NCBI GenBank assembly: GCA_964593905.1
Contig: CAZQLE010000091.1
Location: 1-14,590 of the forward strand
DNA length: 14,590 nt
DNA from: CAZQLE01 sp964593905
GTDB lineage: Bacteria; Chloroflexota; Anaerolineae; Anaerolineales; Anaerolineaceae
Direction of reading: 5' to 3'
The notes under the pieces are model-generated. The model was not told the DNA's origin. It was given only the letters and a program-made list of their open reading frames with translations, and ran no database searches. Position 1 is the stretch's first letter, and each line of letters starts with the position of its first letter. A program made the position numbers and the translations under genes. Positions 6,585 to 13,606 of this stretch are shown here, piece after piece.

Positions 6585-7151
6585 TCAAGACAAAATGCCG
6601 TGCATAAACTGGTGCACAGCCGTATGAATGGTTTGCTCTTCCAACACGGCATAGCCGCCCAGAATCAGGGCATTATAGGTGTTGATCGTGCCGATCCAGG
6701 TGGCGGCATAAATGCGCTGCCGCCCGCGCATATTGCCGTGCTGGGTCACCGCCAGTGCAAAGGCGGTTTCCATCCAGCGGTGCTGCTGCAAAACAAACGG
6801 CCGCACCGCCTGATAAGGTTCGCTCTCCGGCGGGGCAAACTGCATGGCAAGCTGCAAGCGATAAAATGCCGGGTGCTCCCCCGCATACCGGAAGGAAACT
6901 TCAGCCGTACGGCGCAAGGTCATGATCAGATCACCCTGATAATCGGCCGCTGCCTGAAACATCTCCATCCAGGGCCGAAAATTGCAATCCAACAGGGCAG
7001 TCAACAGGCCATGCTTACTCGAAAAATAATGGTACAGCGTTGGCTTGCTCACCTCAGATCGGTCAACCACTTCTTGAATTCCAACAGCATCATACCCGCG
7101 GGCCGAAAATAACCCGAGGGCACATTCCAGAATGCGATCACGATTTTCCAT
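6585..7151 (-). CDS. TetR/AcrR-family transcriptional regulator
   Basis: The 188-residue protein opens with a TetR DNA-binding domain: ENRDRILECALGLFSARGYDAVGIQEVVDRSEVSKPTLYHYFSSKHGL, with the helix-turn-helix at about 25-44. The C-terminal ligand-binding half is variable, as usual, and gives no clue to the effector. The start at 7151 is fixed by this domain and has no Shine-Dalgarno; the promoter's -10 box ends only 7 bp away, so the mRNA is probably leaderless. The perfect palindrome within its promoter implies autoregulation, and the matching palindrome before the GH13 gene, 108 bp downstream, makes that gene the obvious second target. The gene lies between the ABC permease and the GH13 gene, all on one strand; control of the transporter is possible but no site is seen there. 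Confidence 0.9.
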   Translation of the reverse strand: MENRDRILECALGLFSARGYDAVGIQEVVDRSEVSKPTLYHYFSSKHGLLTALLDCNFRPWMEMFQAAADYQGDLIMTLRRTAEVSFRYAGEHPAFYRLQLAMQFAPPESEPYQAVRPFVLQQHRWMETAFALAVTQHGNMRGRQRIYAATWIGTINTYNALILGGYAVLEEQTIHTAVHQFMHGILS

Positions 7152-7157
7152 ACGGTG

Positions 7158-7186
7158 ATTATACCGATCGGTATACTATTTGACAA
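7158..7186 (-). promoter_or_regulatory. Promoter of the TetR gene
   Basis: Read leftward, -35 TTGTCA (7186 to 7181) and a perfect -10 TATAAT (7163 to 7158) are separated by 17 bp. Initiation is predicted at about 7150-7152, on the first base of the start codon at 7151. The spacer and the -10 are covered by the palindrome at 7160-7175. Confidence 0.75.
7160..7175. promoter_or_regulatory. Perfect 16-bp palindromic operator TATACCGATCGGTATA
   Basis: This perfect palindrome has the size and position of a TetR-family autoregulatory operator. It overlaps the -10 box and most of the spacer of the TetR gene's own promoter. A close copy precedes the GH13 gene at 6498-6509. Confidence 0.85.
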
Positions 7187-7220
7187 GGGGTTCGGGGGTG
7201 AGATACAGGGCTATTCGCAC

Positions 7221-7243
7221 CACAGTTAACCGGCGCAACTGTG
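7221..7243 (-). terminator. Stem-loop after the ABC permease gene, possible terminator
   Basis: CACAGTT (7221-7227) and AACTGTG (7237-7243) form a perfect 7-bp stem with a 9-base loop, starting 11 nt beyond the stop codon of the permease gene. It is not followed by a T-run on the transcribed strand, so it is either a weak terminator or a 3'-end protecting hairpin. Its place between the transporter and the TetR promoter supports a transcript end. Confidence 0.4.
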
Positions 7244-7254
7244 CACGTGAAGGC

Positions 7255-8097
7255 TTATCCCTTAACCGCTCCACGCGCCAGACCACGCACCAGGTAGCGC
7301 TGGAAGAATAATGCAAACACCAGCACCGGAATCAGCACCATGGACCCGGAGGCAGCAATGCGCCCCCAGAGAATGGCTTTATTGGTCATAAAGCTGGTGA
7401 TAATCACCGGCAGCGTACGGGCATCGCGCCCGGTTAAAATCACGGCATAAAGAAATTCATTCCAACAGTAGATAAAGCACAGAATTCCGGTGGCAACCAG
7501 CCCCGGCGCCACAATGGGAAGATTGATCTTAAAAAACGCTTGCAGCCGGGTGCAGCCGTCGATCATGGCCGATTCTTCCAACTCTAACGAGACATCATCA
7601 AAAAAGCCTATCAACATCCACACCGCCAGCGGAATGGTGAAGGTAAGGTACGAAACAATCAGTGCCTGGCGGGTGTCGATCCAGTCCAAGCGGTTGAAAA
7701 GCACGTATAACGGCACAATGATCGTAATGGGCGGCAAAATTTGCGGAATGAGCACACTCATGCGCAGCCAGAACGCGCCGCGAAAGCGGAAACGGGAAAA
7801 CCCGTAAGCCGCCAGTGCGCCCAACGCCACAGCGATCAGCGTGGCTGAAAGCGCAACCACCAGACTATTCACCAGGTAATCAAGAAATTTGGTACCTTGC
7901 AGCACTTCTTGATAATTCTTCAATGTGGGCGTAAACACCCACACCGGCGGCACGCTGAAGGTGAGCTTGGGATCTTTGAATGAGGTGATGACCAGATAAA
8001 CAATCGGGGCAATCGACAACAGCACGGCCAGCAGCACAAACAAATAGATCAAACCGCGCATCAACCGGTTTAGAAAATGCAGATACTGGTTCTTCAT
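7255..8097 (-). CDS. Carbohydrate ABC transporter permease, MalG type (CUT1)
   Basis: This 280-residue inner-membrane protein has about six hydrophobic segments (first at about 14-39) and the EAA loop EESAMIDGCTRLQAFFKINLPIVAPG at 174-199, which docks on the ATPase. The family transports mono- to oligosaccharides. I take the ATG at 8097 as the start because GGGAGGAG lies at a proper distance; a GTG at 8100 is in frame but too close to that site. The ATG overlaps the previous gene's stop by one base (TGATG), so the two permeases are translationally coupled, consistent with an equimolar heterodimer. It is the last gene of the importer. Confidence 0.93.
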   Translation of the reverse strand: MKNQYLHFLNRLMRGLIYLFVLLAVLLSIAPIVYLVITSFKDPKLTFSVPPVWVFTPTLKNYQEVLQGTKFLDYLVNSLVVALSATLIAVALGALAAYGFSRFRFRGAFWLRMSVLIPQILPPITIIVPLYVLFNRLDWIDTRQALIVSYLTFTIPLAVWMLIGFFDDVSLELEESAMIDGCTRLQAFFKINLPIVAPGLVATGILCFIYCWNEFLYAVILTGRDARTLPVIITSFMTNKAILWGRIAASGSMVLIPVLVFALFFQRYLVRGLARGAVKG

Positions 8098-9008
8098 CAC
8101 CGACTCCTCCCAACCGTGCGCGCCAGCAAACCGGCCACCACAAGAATGATCACGATCATCACATAAGAGGCAGCCGAGGCATACCCCAGATTAAACGACT
8201 GAAACCCATAGCGATAAATATAAATGCTCACCGTCTCGGTTGCCCGCGCCGGGCCGCCCGCGGTAAGCAAATAGACCACATCAAAAATTCGGAAAGTATC
8301 GATCAAACGCCATAGCAGCGCCACCAGAATGGTCTGACGCAGCAGCGGCAGGGTAAGATAAAAGAAGGTTTGCACCGCACTGGCGCCGTCAATTTTCGCC
8401 GCTTCAAAGGGCTCTTCGGGCAGCGATTGCAGCCCGGCCAACAGCATCAGCACCACAAACGAGGTTGTGTTCCAAACATCCACTGCAACCACAGAATACA
8501 TCGCCACCTGGGGCGAACTGAGCCACTCAATTTTATTCAGCCCAAGGGTGGTCAGATAATGGTTGATAATGCCAAACTCATAATTAAACAACAGCCGCCA
8601 GGTTAGCCCGATGACCACATTGGTGCACATCATGGGCAGCAAAATCAGCGAGCGGATGATGCCCTTACCCTTTAGCTCATGATTCAATAACAGCGCCAGC
8701 GCCATGCCGACCACAAACTCTATCGTCAGGGCCAGAACCACAAAGGTGAAGGTAATGCGCAGCGAAGTCAGAAATTCCTGGTTTGAAAACAGGTTTTGAT
8801 AGTTTTCAAACCCGACAAACGGCACCCCGGCTTTAAAGGTGCGCAGCGTCCACTTGTGAAAACTAAGCCAGAACGAATATCCCAGCGGATATACCAGAAC
8901 GATGGTCAAAACCAAAAACGCAGGTGAGATATAAAGCGCGGGTTCCAGTTGGTTCCAGAACCGGCGCAGAGAAAATTTGCGGGGAGGTTTGGGCGTTAAA
9001 ATGTTCAT
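8097..9008 (-). CDS. Carbohydrate ABC transporter permease, MalF type (CUT1)
   Basis: The 303-residue protein has an N-terminal membrane segment (about 25-48), several further hydrophobic helices and the EAA motif FEAAKIDGASAVQTFFYLTLPLLRQ at 201-225. It is the partner of the MalG-type permease. I chose the ATG at 9008 (MNILTPKPPRKF); a longer frame to 9083 would run back through the intergenic hairpin and adds non-family residues. No good Shine-Dalgarno precedes 9008, and the strong stem-loop at 9031-9067 ends 22 nt away. Expression relative to the binding protein may therefore be deliberately low. Confidence 0.92.
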   Translation of the reverse strand: MNILTPKPPRKFSLRRFWNQLEPALYISPAFLVLTIVLVYPLGYSFWLSFHKWTLRTFKAGVPFVGFENYQNLFSNQEFLTSLRITFTFVVLALTIEFVVGMALALLLNHELKGKGIIRSLILLPMMCTNVVIGLTWRLLFNYEFGIINHYLTTLGLNKIEWLSSPQVAMYSVVAVDVWNTTSFVVLMLLAGLQSLPEEPFEAAKIDGASAVQTFFYLTLPLLRQTILVALLWRLIDTFRIFDVVYLLTAGGPARATETVSIYIYRYGFQSFNLGYASAASYVMIVIILVVAGLLARTVGRSR

Positions 9009-9030
9009 GGGGCAGATCAATCCGGTTTTT

Positions 9031-9067
9031 AGAGAGTGTGCGGCAAGACGTTCACCGCACACTCTTT
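9031..9067 (-). promoter_or_regulatory. Strong intercistronic stem-loop between binding protein and permeases
   Basis: AGAGTGTGCGG (9033-9043) pairs perfectly with CCGCACACTCT (9055-9065) around an 11-base loop; an A-T and a G-T pair extend the stem to 13. It starts 28 nt after the binding-protein stop codon. In the direction of transcription the stem is followed by CTAAAAACC, not a T-run, so it should not fully terminate. It resembles stem-loops in the malE-malF gap that stabilise the upstream message and reduce downstream expression. Confidence 0.7.
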
Positions 9068-9095
9068 TGTTAAAAATCAACACCCTGCTTTGAGT

Positions 9096-10520
9096 TTACT
9101 GGATATAGCCGCCATCTTTCAAGATTTTGGTCAGCTTTTCGGCCATTTCATCCAGCGCAACCTGGGGGTCTTTCGCCCCGGATACGGCCGCGTTGACCCC
9201 TTCATTAACCACCGTGAACATATCGGGGGTCACGGTGAGGATGGGGAAGATCGTGCGATAAGGCATGATCTCGGCCAGTTTTGCAAACTGCGGCACTTTG
9301 GCAACCACTTCGGGATCTTTCAGGGCTTCGATATTGCCCGGAATACCGCCGTTGAGCGCCCACTGCTTCGCACCTTCCTTGCTGGTCAGCCATTCGATGA
9401 ACTTGTACGCAGCTTCCTGGTTTTCAGAGCCAGCCGGGATCGCCCAGCTCCACTGACTGCCGCCGGCATGGCGTTTGATTGTGCCGTCATCCTGGCGAAT
9501 GCCGGGGGTGAGCGTGTAAGCCAGCAGCGGTTTGCCGTCTTTGCAGACCTTGGGGCTCTGAGAGCAATCGGTCAACGTCTGGGTGGCGGCCATCCACTGA
9601 ATGCCCATGGCCGCTTTGCCTTCTTGCAGGCTGGTCAAAATTTCGTTGTAACCATAGGTGACCACATCGGGAGGAACAACTTTGTGCTTCTGCAGCAGAT
9701 CGGTATAGAAGGTTAAGGCTTCAACGCCCTGCTCATTGTTGATGATGACCGCGTTGTTTTCACCCAGCACATCACCACCTATGCCAAACAGGTAGTACAT
9801 CCAATCCCACCAGGCCTCATCCGGTTTGGCGCCAATGACCGCGCCGTAAATTTCCGGCGGGTTGTTCAGTTTAATCGCCGCATCCAGGAACTCATCCCAG
9901 GTTTCGGGCACCTTCAGACCTTTTTCTTCAAAGAGATCTGTGCGGTACCACAGCCAGGCCGTATCGCCCTCAGAGGGCAGCGCATAGAGCTTACCGTCGA
10001 TGGTAAAGAAATCTGTCGCTGCGCCAAATACCGACAGGTCAAAACCTTGCATGGCAACAGCGGGGTCTTCGGTAAAGGTGTTAAGATCTTTCAACCCTTC
10101 GGCCTGCACCCAACCGGGTACCCACTGATCCATCACATAGGCAGCGTCATAATCTTTGCCGCCGCCAATGAAGGTTGTGGTCAATTTATCGTAATAGGAT
10201 TCGCGGGCGATTTCTTCGACCACGACTTTATTGCCGGTTAATTTTTCATATTCCGCGGCAACTTTAACCAGGTTGTCATGTTCCGGGCCGCTCCAGCAGG
10301 CCACCACAATTGGGTCATAGGTTTTGGGCCCCTCAGGGGCGGCGGCAGGCTGTTCAACTGCCGCAGCAGGAGCCGTGGGTTCGGCCGGCGCAGGTTGAGC
10401 GGGTTCAGCCTCGGCCGGTTTGGGCGCTTCGGTCGCCGCAGCCTGTGGCGCACAGGCGCCCAACAGTTGAGCCATTAGCGCCGCCAGCAAAAACAGAGCA
10501 AACCACTTGTTTTTGGACAT
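9096..10520 (-). CDS. Sugar ABC transporter substrate-binding lipoprotein (family 1, CUT1)
   Basis: The 474-residue protein begins with a lipoprotein signal (lipobox LGAC, Cys23), then a long Ala/Pro/Glu/Thr linker to about residue 67. An extracellular solute-binding protein family 1 domain follows: YDPIVVACWSGPEH, YEKLTGNKVVVEEI, then LYALPSEGDTAWLWYRTDLFEEKGLKVPETWDEF, the hallmark hinge and aromatic region of carbohydrate binders. It is exported, anchored to the membrane and delivers ligand to the two permeases downstream. AGGAGAG before the ATG at 10520 sets the start; a frame extending to 10568 has no such site and would spoil the signal peptide. No ATP-binding subunit lies in this cluster, so a shared MsmK/MalK-type ATPase is likely. 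The ligand cannot be told from sequence. Confidence 0.95.
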   Translation of the reverse strand: MSKNKWFALFLLAALMAQLLGACAPQAAATEAPKPAEAEPAQPAPAEPTAPAAAVEQPAAAPEGPKTYDPIVVACWSGPEHDNLVKVAAEYEKLTGNKVVVEEIARESYYDKLTTTFIGGGKDYDAAYVMDQWVPGWVQAEGLKDLNTFTEDPAVAMQGFDLSVFGAATDFFTIDGKLYALPSEGDTAWLWYRTDLFEEKGLKVPETWDEFLDAAIKLNNPPEIYGAVIGAKPDEAWWDWMYYLFGIGGDVLGENNAVIINNEQGVEALTFYTDLLQKHKVVPPDVVTYGYNEILTSLQEGKAAMGIQWMAATQTLTDCSQSPKVCKDGKPLLAYTLTPGIRQDDGTIKRHAGGSQWSWAIPAGSENQEAAYKFIEWLTSKEGAKQWALNGGIPGNIEALKDPEVVAKVPQFAKLAEIMPYRTIFPILTVTPDMFTVVNEGVNAAVSGAKDPQVALDEMAEKLTKILKDGGYIQ

Positions 10521-10625
10521 TTTTCTCTCTCCTGGACAATTAGAAGTTGGATACGATTGAATGAACACAGCAGCACTCTTCTCTTACACCTCCTGTGAAC
10601 AATCTCCTGAACACTTCGTAAAGTC

Positions 10626-10647
10626 ACAGCCTTTTTGAAATGGCTGT
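10626..10647 (-). promoter_or_regulatory. Small stem-loop after the URO-D-like gene
   Basis: ACAGCC (10626-10631) pairs with GGCTGT (10642-10647) around a 10-base loop, 20 nt past the stop codon of the URO-D-like gene. There is no T-tract, so it may be a processing or pausing site in the 146-nt gap before the binding-protein gene. An isolated AGGAGGTG at 10594-10587 on the same strand is followed at once by a stop and serves no visible gene. I see no convincing promoter in this gap. Confidence 0.35.
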
Positions 10648-10666
10648 CGTGAAAATCAAGCCCGGT

Positions 10667-11836
10667 TCACCAGTATTTTTTCCATTGGTCAACGATGATT
10701 TCAACGCGCTCCCAGAGAAACTCGCAGCTCACATTATCCACCGGGAAGAGGATGAAGCCCCCGCCCGGCGCCATCACCGCAAGCGCCCGGTCCACTGCCG
10801 AACGAATTTCAGCCTCAGTCCACTGGGTCAGCATCACCGCCGAATTAATCCCGCCCATTAAACAGGTTTGTCCGCCAGGGTCTGCTTTAATATCTTCCAG
10901 CACAATGTTGTCCTGCACCGGGTCCACCCCGGTGATGCAATCCACCCCCAGCTCAATCAGGTCTTTCCGCAGCGGCTTCCAGCCTTTGGTAATAATGTAT
11001 CGAAATGGAACACCCGCCGCGTGAGAGCGTTCGACAAGTTTTTGCAGACGCGGCTTAAGCATCCGGCGGTAATTTTTGGGCGTCCAGAAGTCGGTGCCTT
11101 CATACCAGGCCATATGCACCATCACATCCACGCCTTCTTTCAACAGCCAATCCATACGCCGCAGTTCCCATTCCACCAGCGCGTCCAACACGGTCTCCAA
11201 AATCTCGGGCTGCTCCATCTGCCAGGTCAGAACATTCTCCATTCCACACAACCAGACCGCCGAATCTCCCAACGCCGTCCAGCCACCATCCAGCGCCACG
11301 CCCAACCGCTCTGCCTCAAGATGCAGCGTCTGCGCCTGTGCGCAAAATTCGGCCAGCGCCCCGGCATCAGGTTCGGCCAGCAAATAATGCACCCGGCGCG
11401 CATCCTCCAGGTTTTTCACCAACGGCTCAATATGGCGGGGAATATTAAAATCGCTGAACAGCATGATCTGATCGCCATGCGGCCAATCCTCGGTCACCTT
11501 CACCACCTGGGTCAGGTCGCCCTCAGGCGTATGATAGGTCTTTTTCAAACGCGGATATTCACCCGGCCCGCCGGGCGGAATGCGCTCAACCCAGCTGATC
11601 AGTCCCGGAACAGCATCGGCCTTATATTCTTCGGTGTACCCCAGCGGCGGTTGCAGCAGCAGCGTATCATCCAGCCCCAGGCGCAGCAAATTTTCAACCC
11701 GCGACACCTGCTCCTGCCAGGCAAAAGGAATATGGTCTGGGCCTTCACCCATAGACCACAGGCGCAAATAAAGCGGCACATGATCCACCGGCTGACGGCG
11801 GATGGCATTGAGGTAACGTTCTCGTGAGAGCATCAT
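10667..11836 (-). CDS. Uroporphyrinogen-decarboxylase-fold protein of unknown reaction
   Basis: The 389-residue protein aligns by eye with the URO-D/MtaA/CmuA superfamily, a TIM-barrel fold that includes heme-pathway decarboxylases and corrinoid methyltransferases. It keeps the N-terminal RERYLNAIRRQPVDHVPL block, the DALVEW/EGVDVMVHMAWYEGTDFWTPKNYRRMLKP middle section (220-261), LIELGVDCITGVDP (293-306), MGGIN (327-331) and a C-terminal GGGFILFPVDNV (358-369). It lacks the RQAGR-type arginines of true URO-D. Where corrinoid methyltransferases have a zinc-binding HxC, it reads ITKGW (282-286). It is therefore probably neither enzyme. Its start lies 19 nt after the isomerase-like gene, within an apparent operon of sugar-handling genes, suggesting a carbohydrate-related role that I cannot name. 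AAGGAAG precedes the start; the second ATG at 11833 is equally possible. Confidence 0.82.
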   Translation of the reverse strand: MMLSRERYLNAIRRQPVDHVPLYLRLWSMGEGPDHIPFAWQEQVSRVENLLRLGLDDTLLLQPPLGYTEEYKADAVPGLISWVERIPPGGPGEYPRLKKTYHTPEGDLTQVVKVTEDWPHGDQIMLFSDFNIPRHIEPLVKNLEDARRVHYLLAEPDAGALAEFCAQAQTLHLEAERLGVALDGGWTALGDSAVWLCGMENVLTWQMEQPEILETVLDALVEWELRRMDWLLKEGVDVMVHMAWYEGTDFWTPKNYRRMLKPRLQKLVERSHAAGVPFRYIITKGWKPLRKDLIELGVDCITGVDPVQDNIVLEDIKADPGGQTCLMGGINSAVMLTQWTEAEIRSAVDRALAVMAPGGGFILFPVDNVSCEFLWERVEIIVDQWKKYW

Positions 11837-11855
11837 GTGTCTTCCTTTGAATGCC

Positions 11856-13172
11856 TCATTCGGCAAGGTCCGGGAAAAATCCGCGCACCGCACTCAGGCG
11901 ACAGAACTCAGCCAACTCGTGATTAAAATGACCGTATGCTGTCATCCAGTGATGCCCAAAGCCCTCGTCGGCGATAATCTGCCAGATGCGGCGAAACGGT
12001 GAGTGCATGACAAATTTAAGCGGGTTTCCCTCAAATACCATCCCGGTCCGAATCGCCTGGCCCTCAAAAGCCAGCAGGCGATAATTCCCTTTGCGGCCCA
12101 CCAGGTTCACAAAGGTAACCGGCCCCGGCTTGGCCGTAAAACGGATGCACACCCCATCATTGGCCAGCCGCACAGGGTGAAGAATATAACCGTTCTGATC
12201 GGCCAGAGAGGGCGACCCGCAGCCGCAGTGCGAGGTGACGATCGTGTTCTCGGTTTCATCCACGGCCAGCATCTCGCCAAAATGCACCGGCTCGCGGCTG
12301 AGCGTGTTTAACATCATCATGCTCAGGGTTGAATTGACATCTCCCTCACAGCCGGTCGGCAGCCCCTCCTCATTCAGCCAGGCAATCGGCACACACATCG
12401 TCCCCTGGCATTTCGGATAAGACCCAATCGTCATCGCCGCCAGCCCCTGCTCTTCGACCAGCTTACGGCAGGCCAGATAATTTCGCGCCGTTTGCAGGCC
12501 GTGTTCGGTCTTCACCATCACCTGGGCCGCTGCGCCGCGAAAACGCTGCCAGGTCTGGGCCGCCTCCTGTTCGGCGAATGTGGCCGCCAGCTCATGCAGC
12601 TCATCCAGACCAAAATGCACCATGCGGGTGCCAAACAGGCGGTATATTTCAACTTCATCAATCGCCGTGGGGGTCATTCCTTCGGTGCGGCGGCCGATCA
12701 TTGCCAGCCGCGCCCCGCGCAGCGCTGCGCAAATGCCGCAGCCGCGCAGGAAAAACACACTGGCATCGGCCGTGGCCGCATCACCCGGCGCGCCATAAAA
12801 CAGGCGGTGCGGCACATCCAGATCGGTCAACACGCAGCTTAGCTGCTGCGCCCCCACCAGCGAACCGGTGCGAATGCCGGGGATGGCCCGGATCGCCACC
12901 GGCAAGTTAAGCATCTGCTGCATTTCCAGGGTGTAATGATCAAATGACCAGGTGATGATCAGCGCAAAAAGCGCATCCAGGTGTTGGCCGGCAAAATAAT
13001 CAGCCACTGCCCGCTGTGAGGCCAGATCTTTCACCGCCTCAGGCGCACAGATGACATCAACATCACGGGACATCAGTTCCCGGCAAATTTGATCCAACTG
13101 ATTTTGCCAGTCCTGCCAGCCTTCTTCCGGCGGTTCATACACCGCATAACATCCGACCCGTGGTGCTCTCAC
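11856..13172 (-). CDS. L-fucose/L-arabinose isomerase family protein
   Basis: The 438-residue protein looks like a member of the fucose/arabinose isomerase superfamily, metal-dependent enzymes that convert aldoses to ketoses. The N-terminal part has alternating strands and helices (VRAPRVGCYAVYEP, DALFALIITWSFDHY). The C-terminal part holds KCQGTMCVPIAWLNEEGLPTGCEGDVNSTLSMMML (254-288), whose Glu276/Asp278 resemble the metal-binding acidic motif. A histidine-rich stretch, GHHWMTAYGHFNHEL (406-420), may supply the metal or base histidine. It is shorter than E. coli FucI (591) and AraA (500). I chose the GTG at 13172, one base after the cupin-like gene's stop, with GGGGGGTG just before it; no in-frame ATG fits the fold. 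It probably isomerises the sugar imported by the downstream transporter. Substrate unknown. Confidence 0.78.
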   Translation of the reverse strand: MRAPRVGCYAVYEPPEEGWQDWQNQLDQICRELMSRDVDVICAPEAVKDLASQRAVADYFAGQHLDALFALIITWSFDHYTLEMQQMLNLPVAIRAIPGIRTGSLVGAQQLSCVLTDLDVPHRLFYGAPGDAATADASVFFLRGCGICAALRGARLAMIGRRTEGMTPTAIDEVEIYRLFGTRMVHFGLDELHELAATFAEQEAAQTWQRFRGAAAQVMVKTEHGLQTARNYLACRKLVEEQGLAAMTIGSYPKCQGTMCVPIAWLNEEGLPTGCEGDVNSTLSMMMLNTLSREPVHFGEMLAVDETENTIVTSHCGCGSPSLADQNGYILHPVRLANDGVCIRFTAKPGPVTFVNLVGRKGNYRLLAFEGQAIRTGMVFEGNPLKFVMHSPFRRIWQIIADEGFGHHWMTAYGHFNHELAEFCRLSAVRGFFPDLAE

Positions 13173-13173
13173 A

Positions 13174-13602
13174 TCACCCCCCTTGCTCCGGGTTTTTTGC
13201 CCAATCCGGCAGGCGGGCCAACAGTTCCTGTTTTTCTGCTGCGGTGAGCTGGCGATATTCAACATCGTGCAAATGCGTATCGCGGTTTTCCACAATCAAC
13301 CAGGTCGCATCACGAGTCGAGATCAAGTTGTGCCAGCTTCCGGTGGTAACGTTATAAACCACACCCGGAACCATATCGGCCACAGTCAGGCCGTCTTTGG
13401 CCAGGGTAAACAGCACCGAACGTCCTTTGAGCAGCACGAAAACTTCATCGGTACGGTTATGCCGTTCAATCTTTTCCAGCTGGTCCAGATCAAACGGCCG
13501 TTCCCAGTTCAACAACGATACCTGCCAATCGGGGCTGTAAACCAATGGCATATACCCTGTTTCATCCCAGCTAAAAACTTCCAATCCCGGTGTATTATTC
13601 AT
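13174..13602 (-). CDS. Small cupin-like protein
   Basis: The 142-residue protein appears to be a single-domain cupin (RmlC-like jelly roll). The first motif reads HNRTDEVFVLLKG (48-60) and the second GVVYNVTTGSWHNLIS (80-95). The usual two-histidine HxH is reduced to one, with Glu53 and His91 as the other candidate metal ligands. Such proteins act as sugar isomerases, epimerases, lyases or ligand-binding accessories. It starts 4 nt after the aminotransferase gene and ends 1 nt before the isomerase-like gene, so all three are tightly coupled and probably act on the same compound. The specific role is not recognisable. Confidence 0.68.
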   Translation of the reverse strand: MNNTPGLEVFSWDETGYMPLVYSPDWQVSLLNWERPFDLDQLEKIERHNRTDEVFVLLKGRSVLFTLAKDGLTVADMVPGVVYNVTTGSWHNLISTRDATWLIVENRDTHLHDVEYRQLTAAEKQELLARLPDWAKNPEQGG

Positions 13603-13606
13603 GGGT

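Noticed and set aside
9033..9070. Reading the 9031-9067 hairpin as a rho-independent terminator on the plus strand (it is followed by CTTTTGTT)
   Set aside because: There is no plus-strand gene nearby that would need it; its place in the leftward operon explains it better.
9009..9083. Longer N-terminus for the MalF-type permease
   Set aside because: It would translate the hairpin and gives residues not expected before the first membrane helix.
9036..9716. Plus-strand open frame of 226 codons beginning in the intercistronic hairpin
   Set aside because: It is antisense to the binding lipoprotein, with no ribosome site or domain.
10487..10577. Possible short peptide gene after the orphan AGGAGGTG upstream of the binding lipoprotein
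   Set aside because: A GTG next to the site meets a stop immediately; the next GTG is too far and runs out of frame into the lipoprotein gene.
10868..11827. Long open frame of 319 codons on the plus strand, antisense to the URO-D-like gene
   Set aside because: It has no recognisable domain and a His/Gln/Arg-rich composition typical of antisense reading; the minus strand encodes a clear fold.
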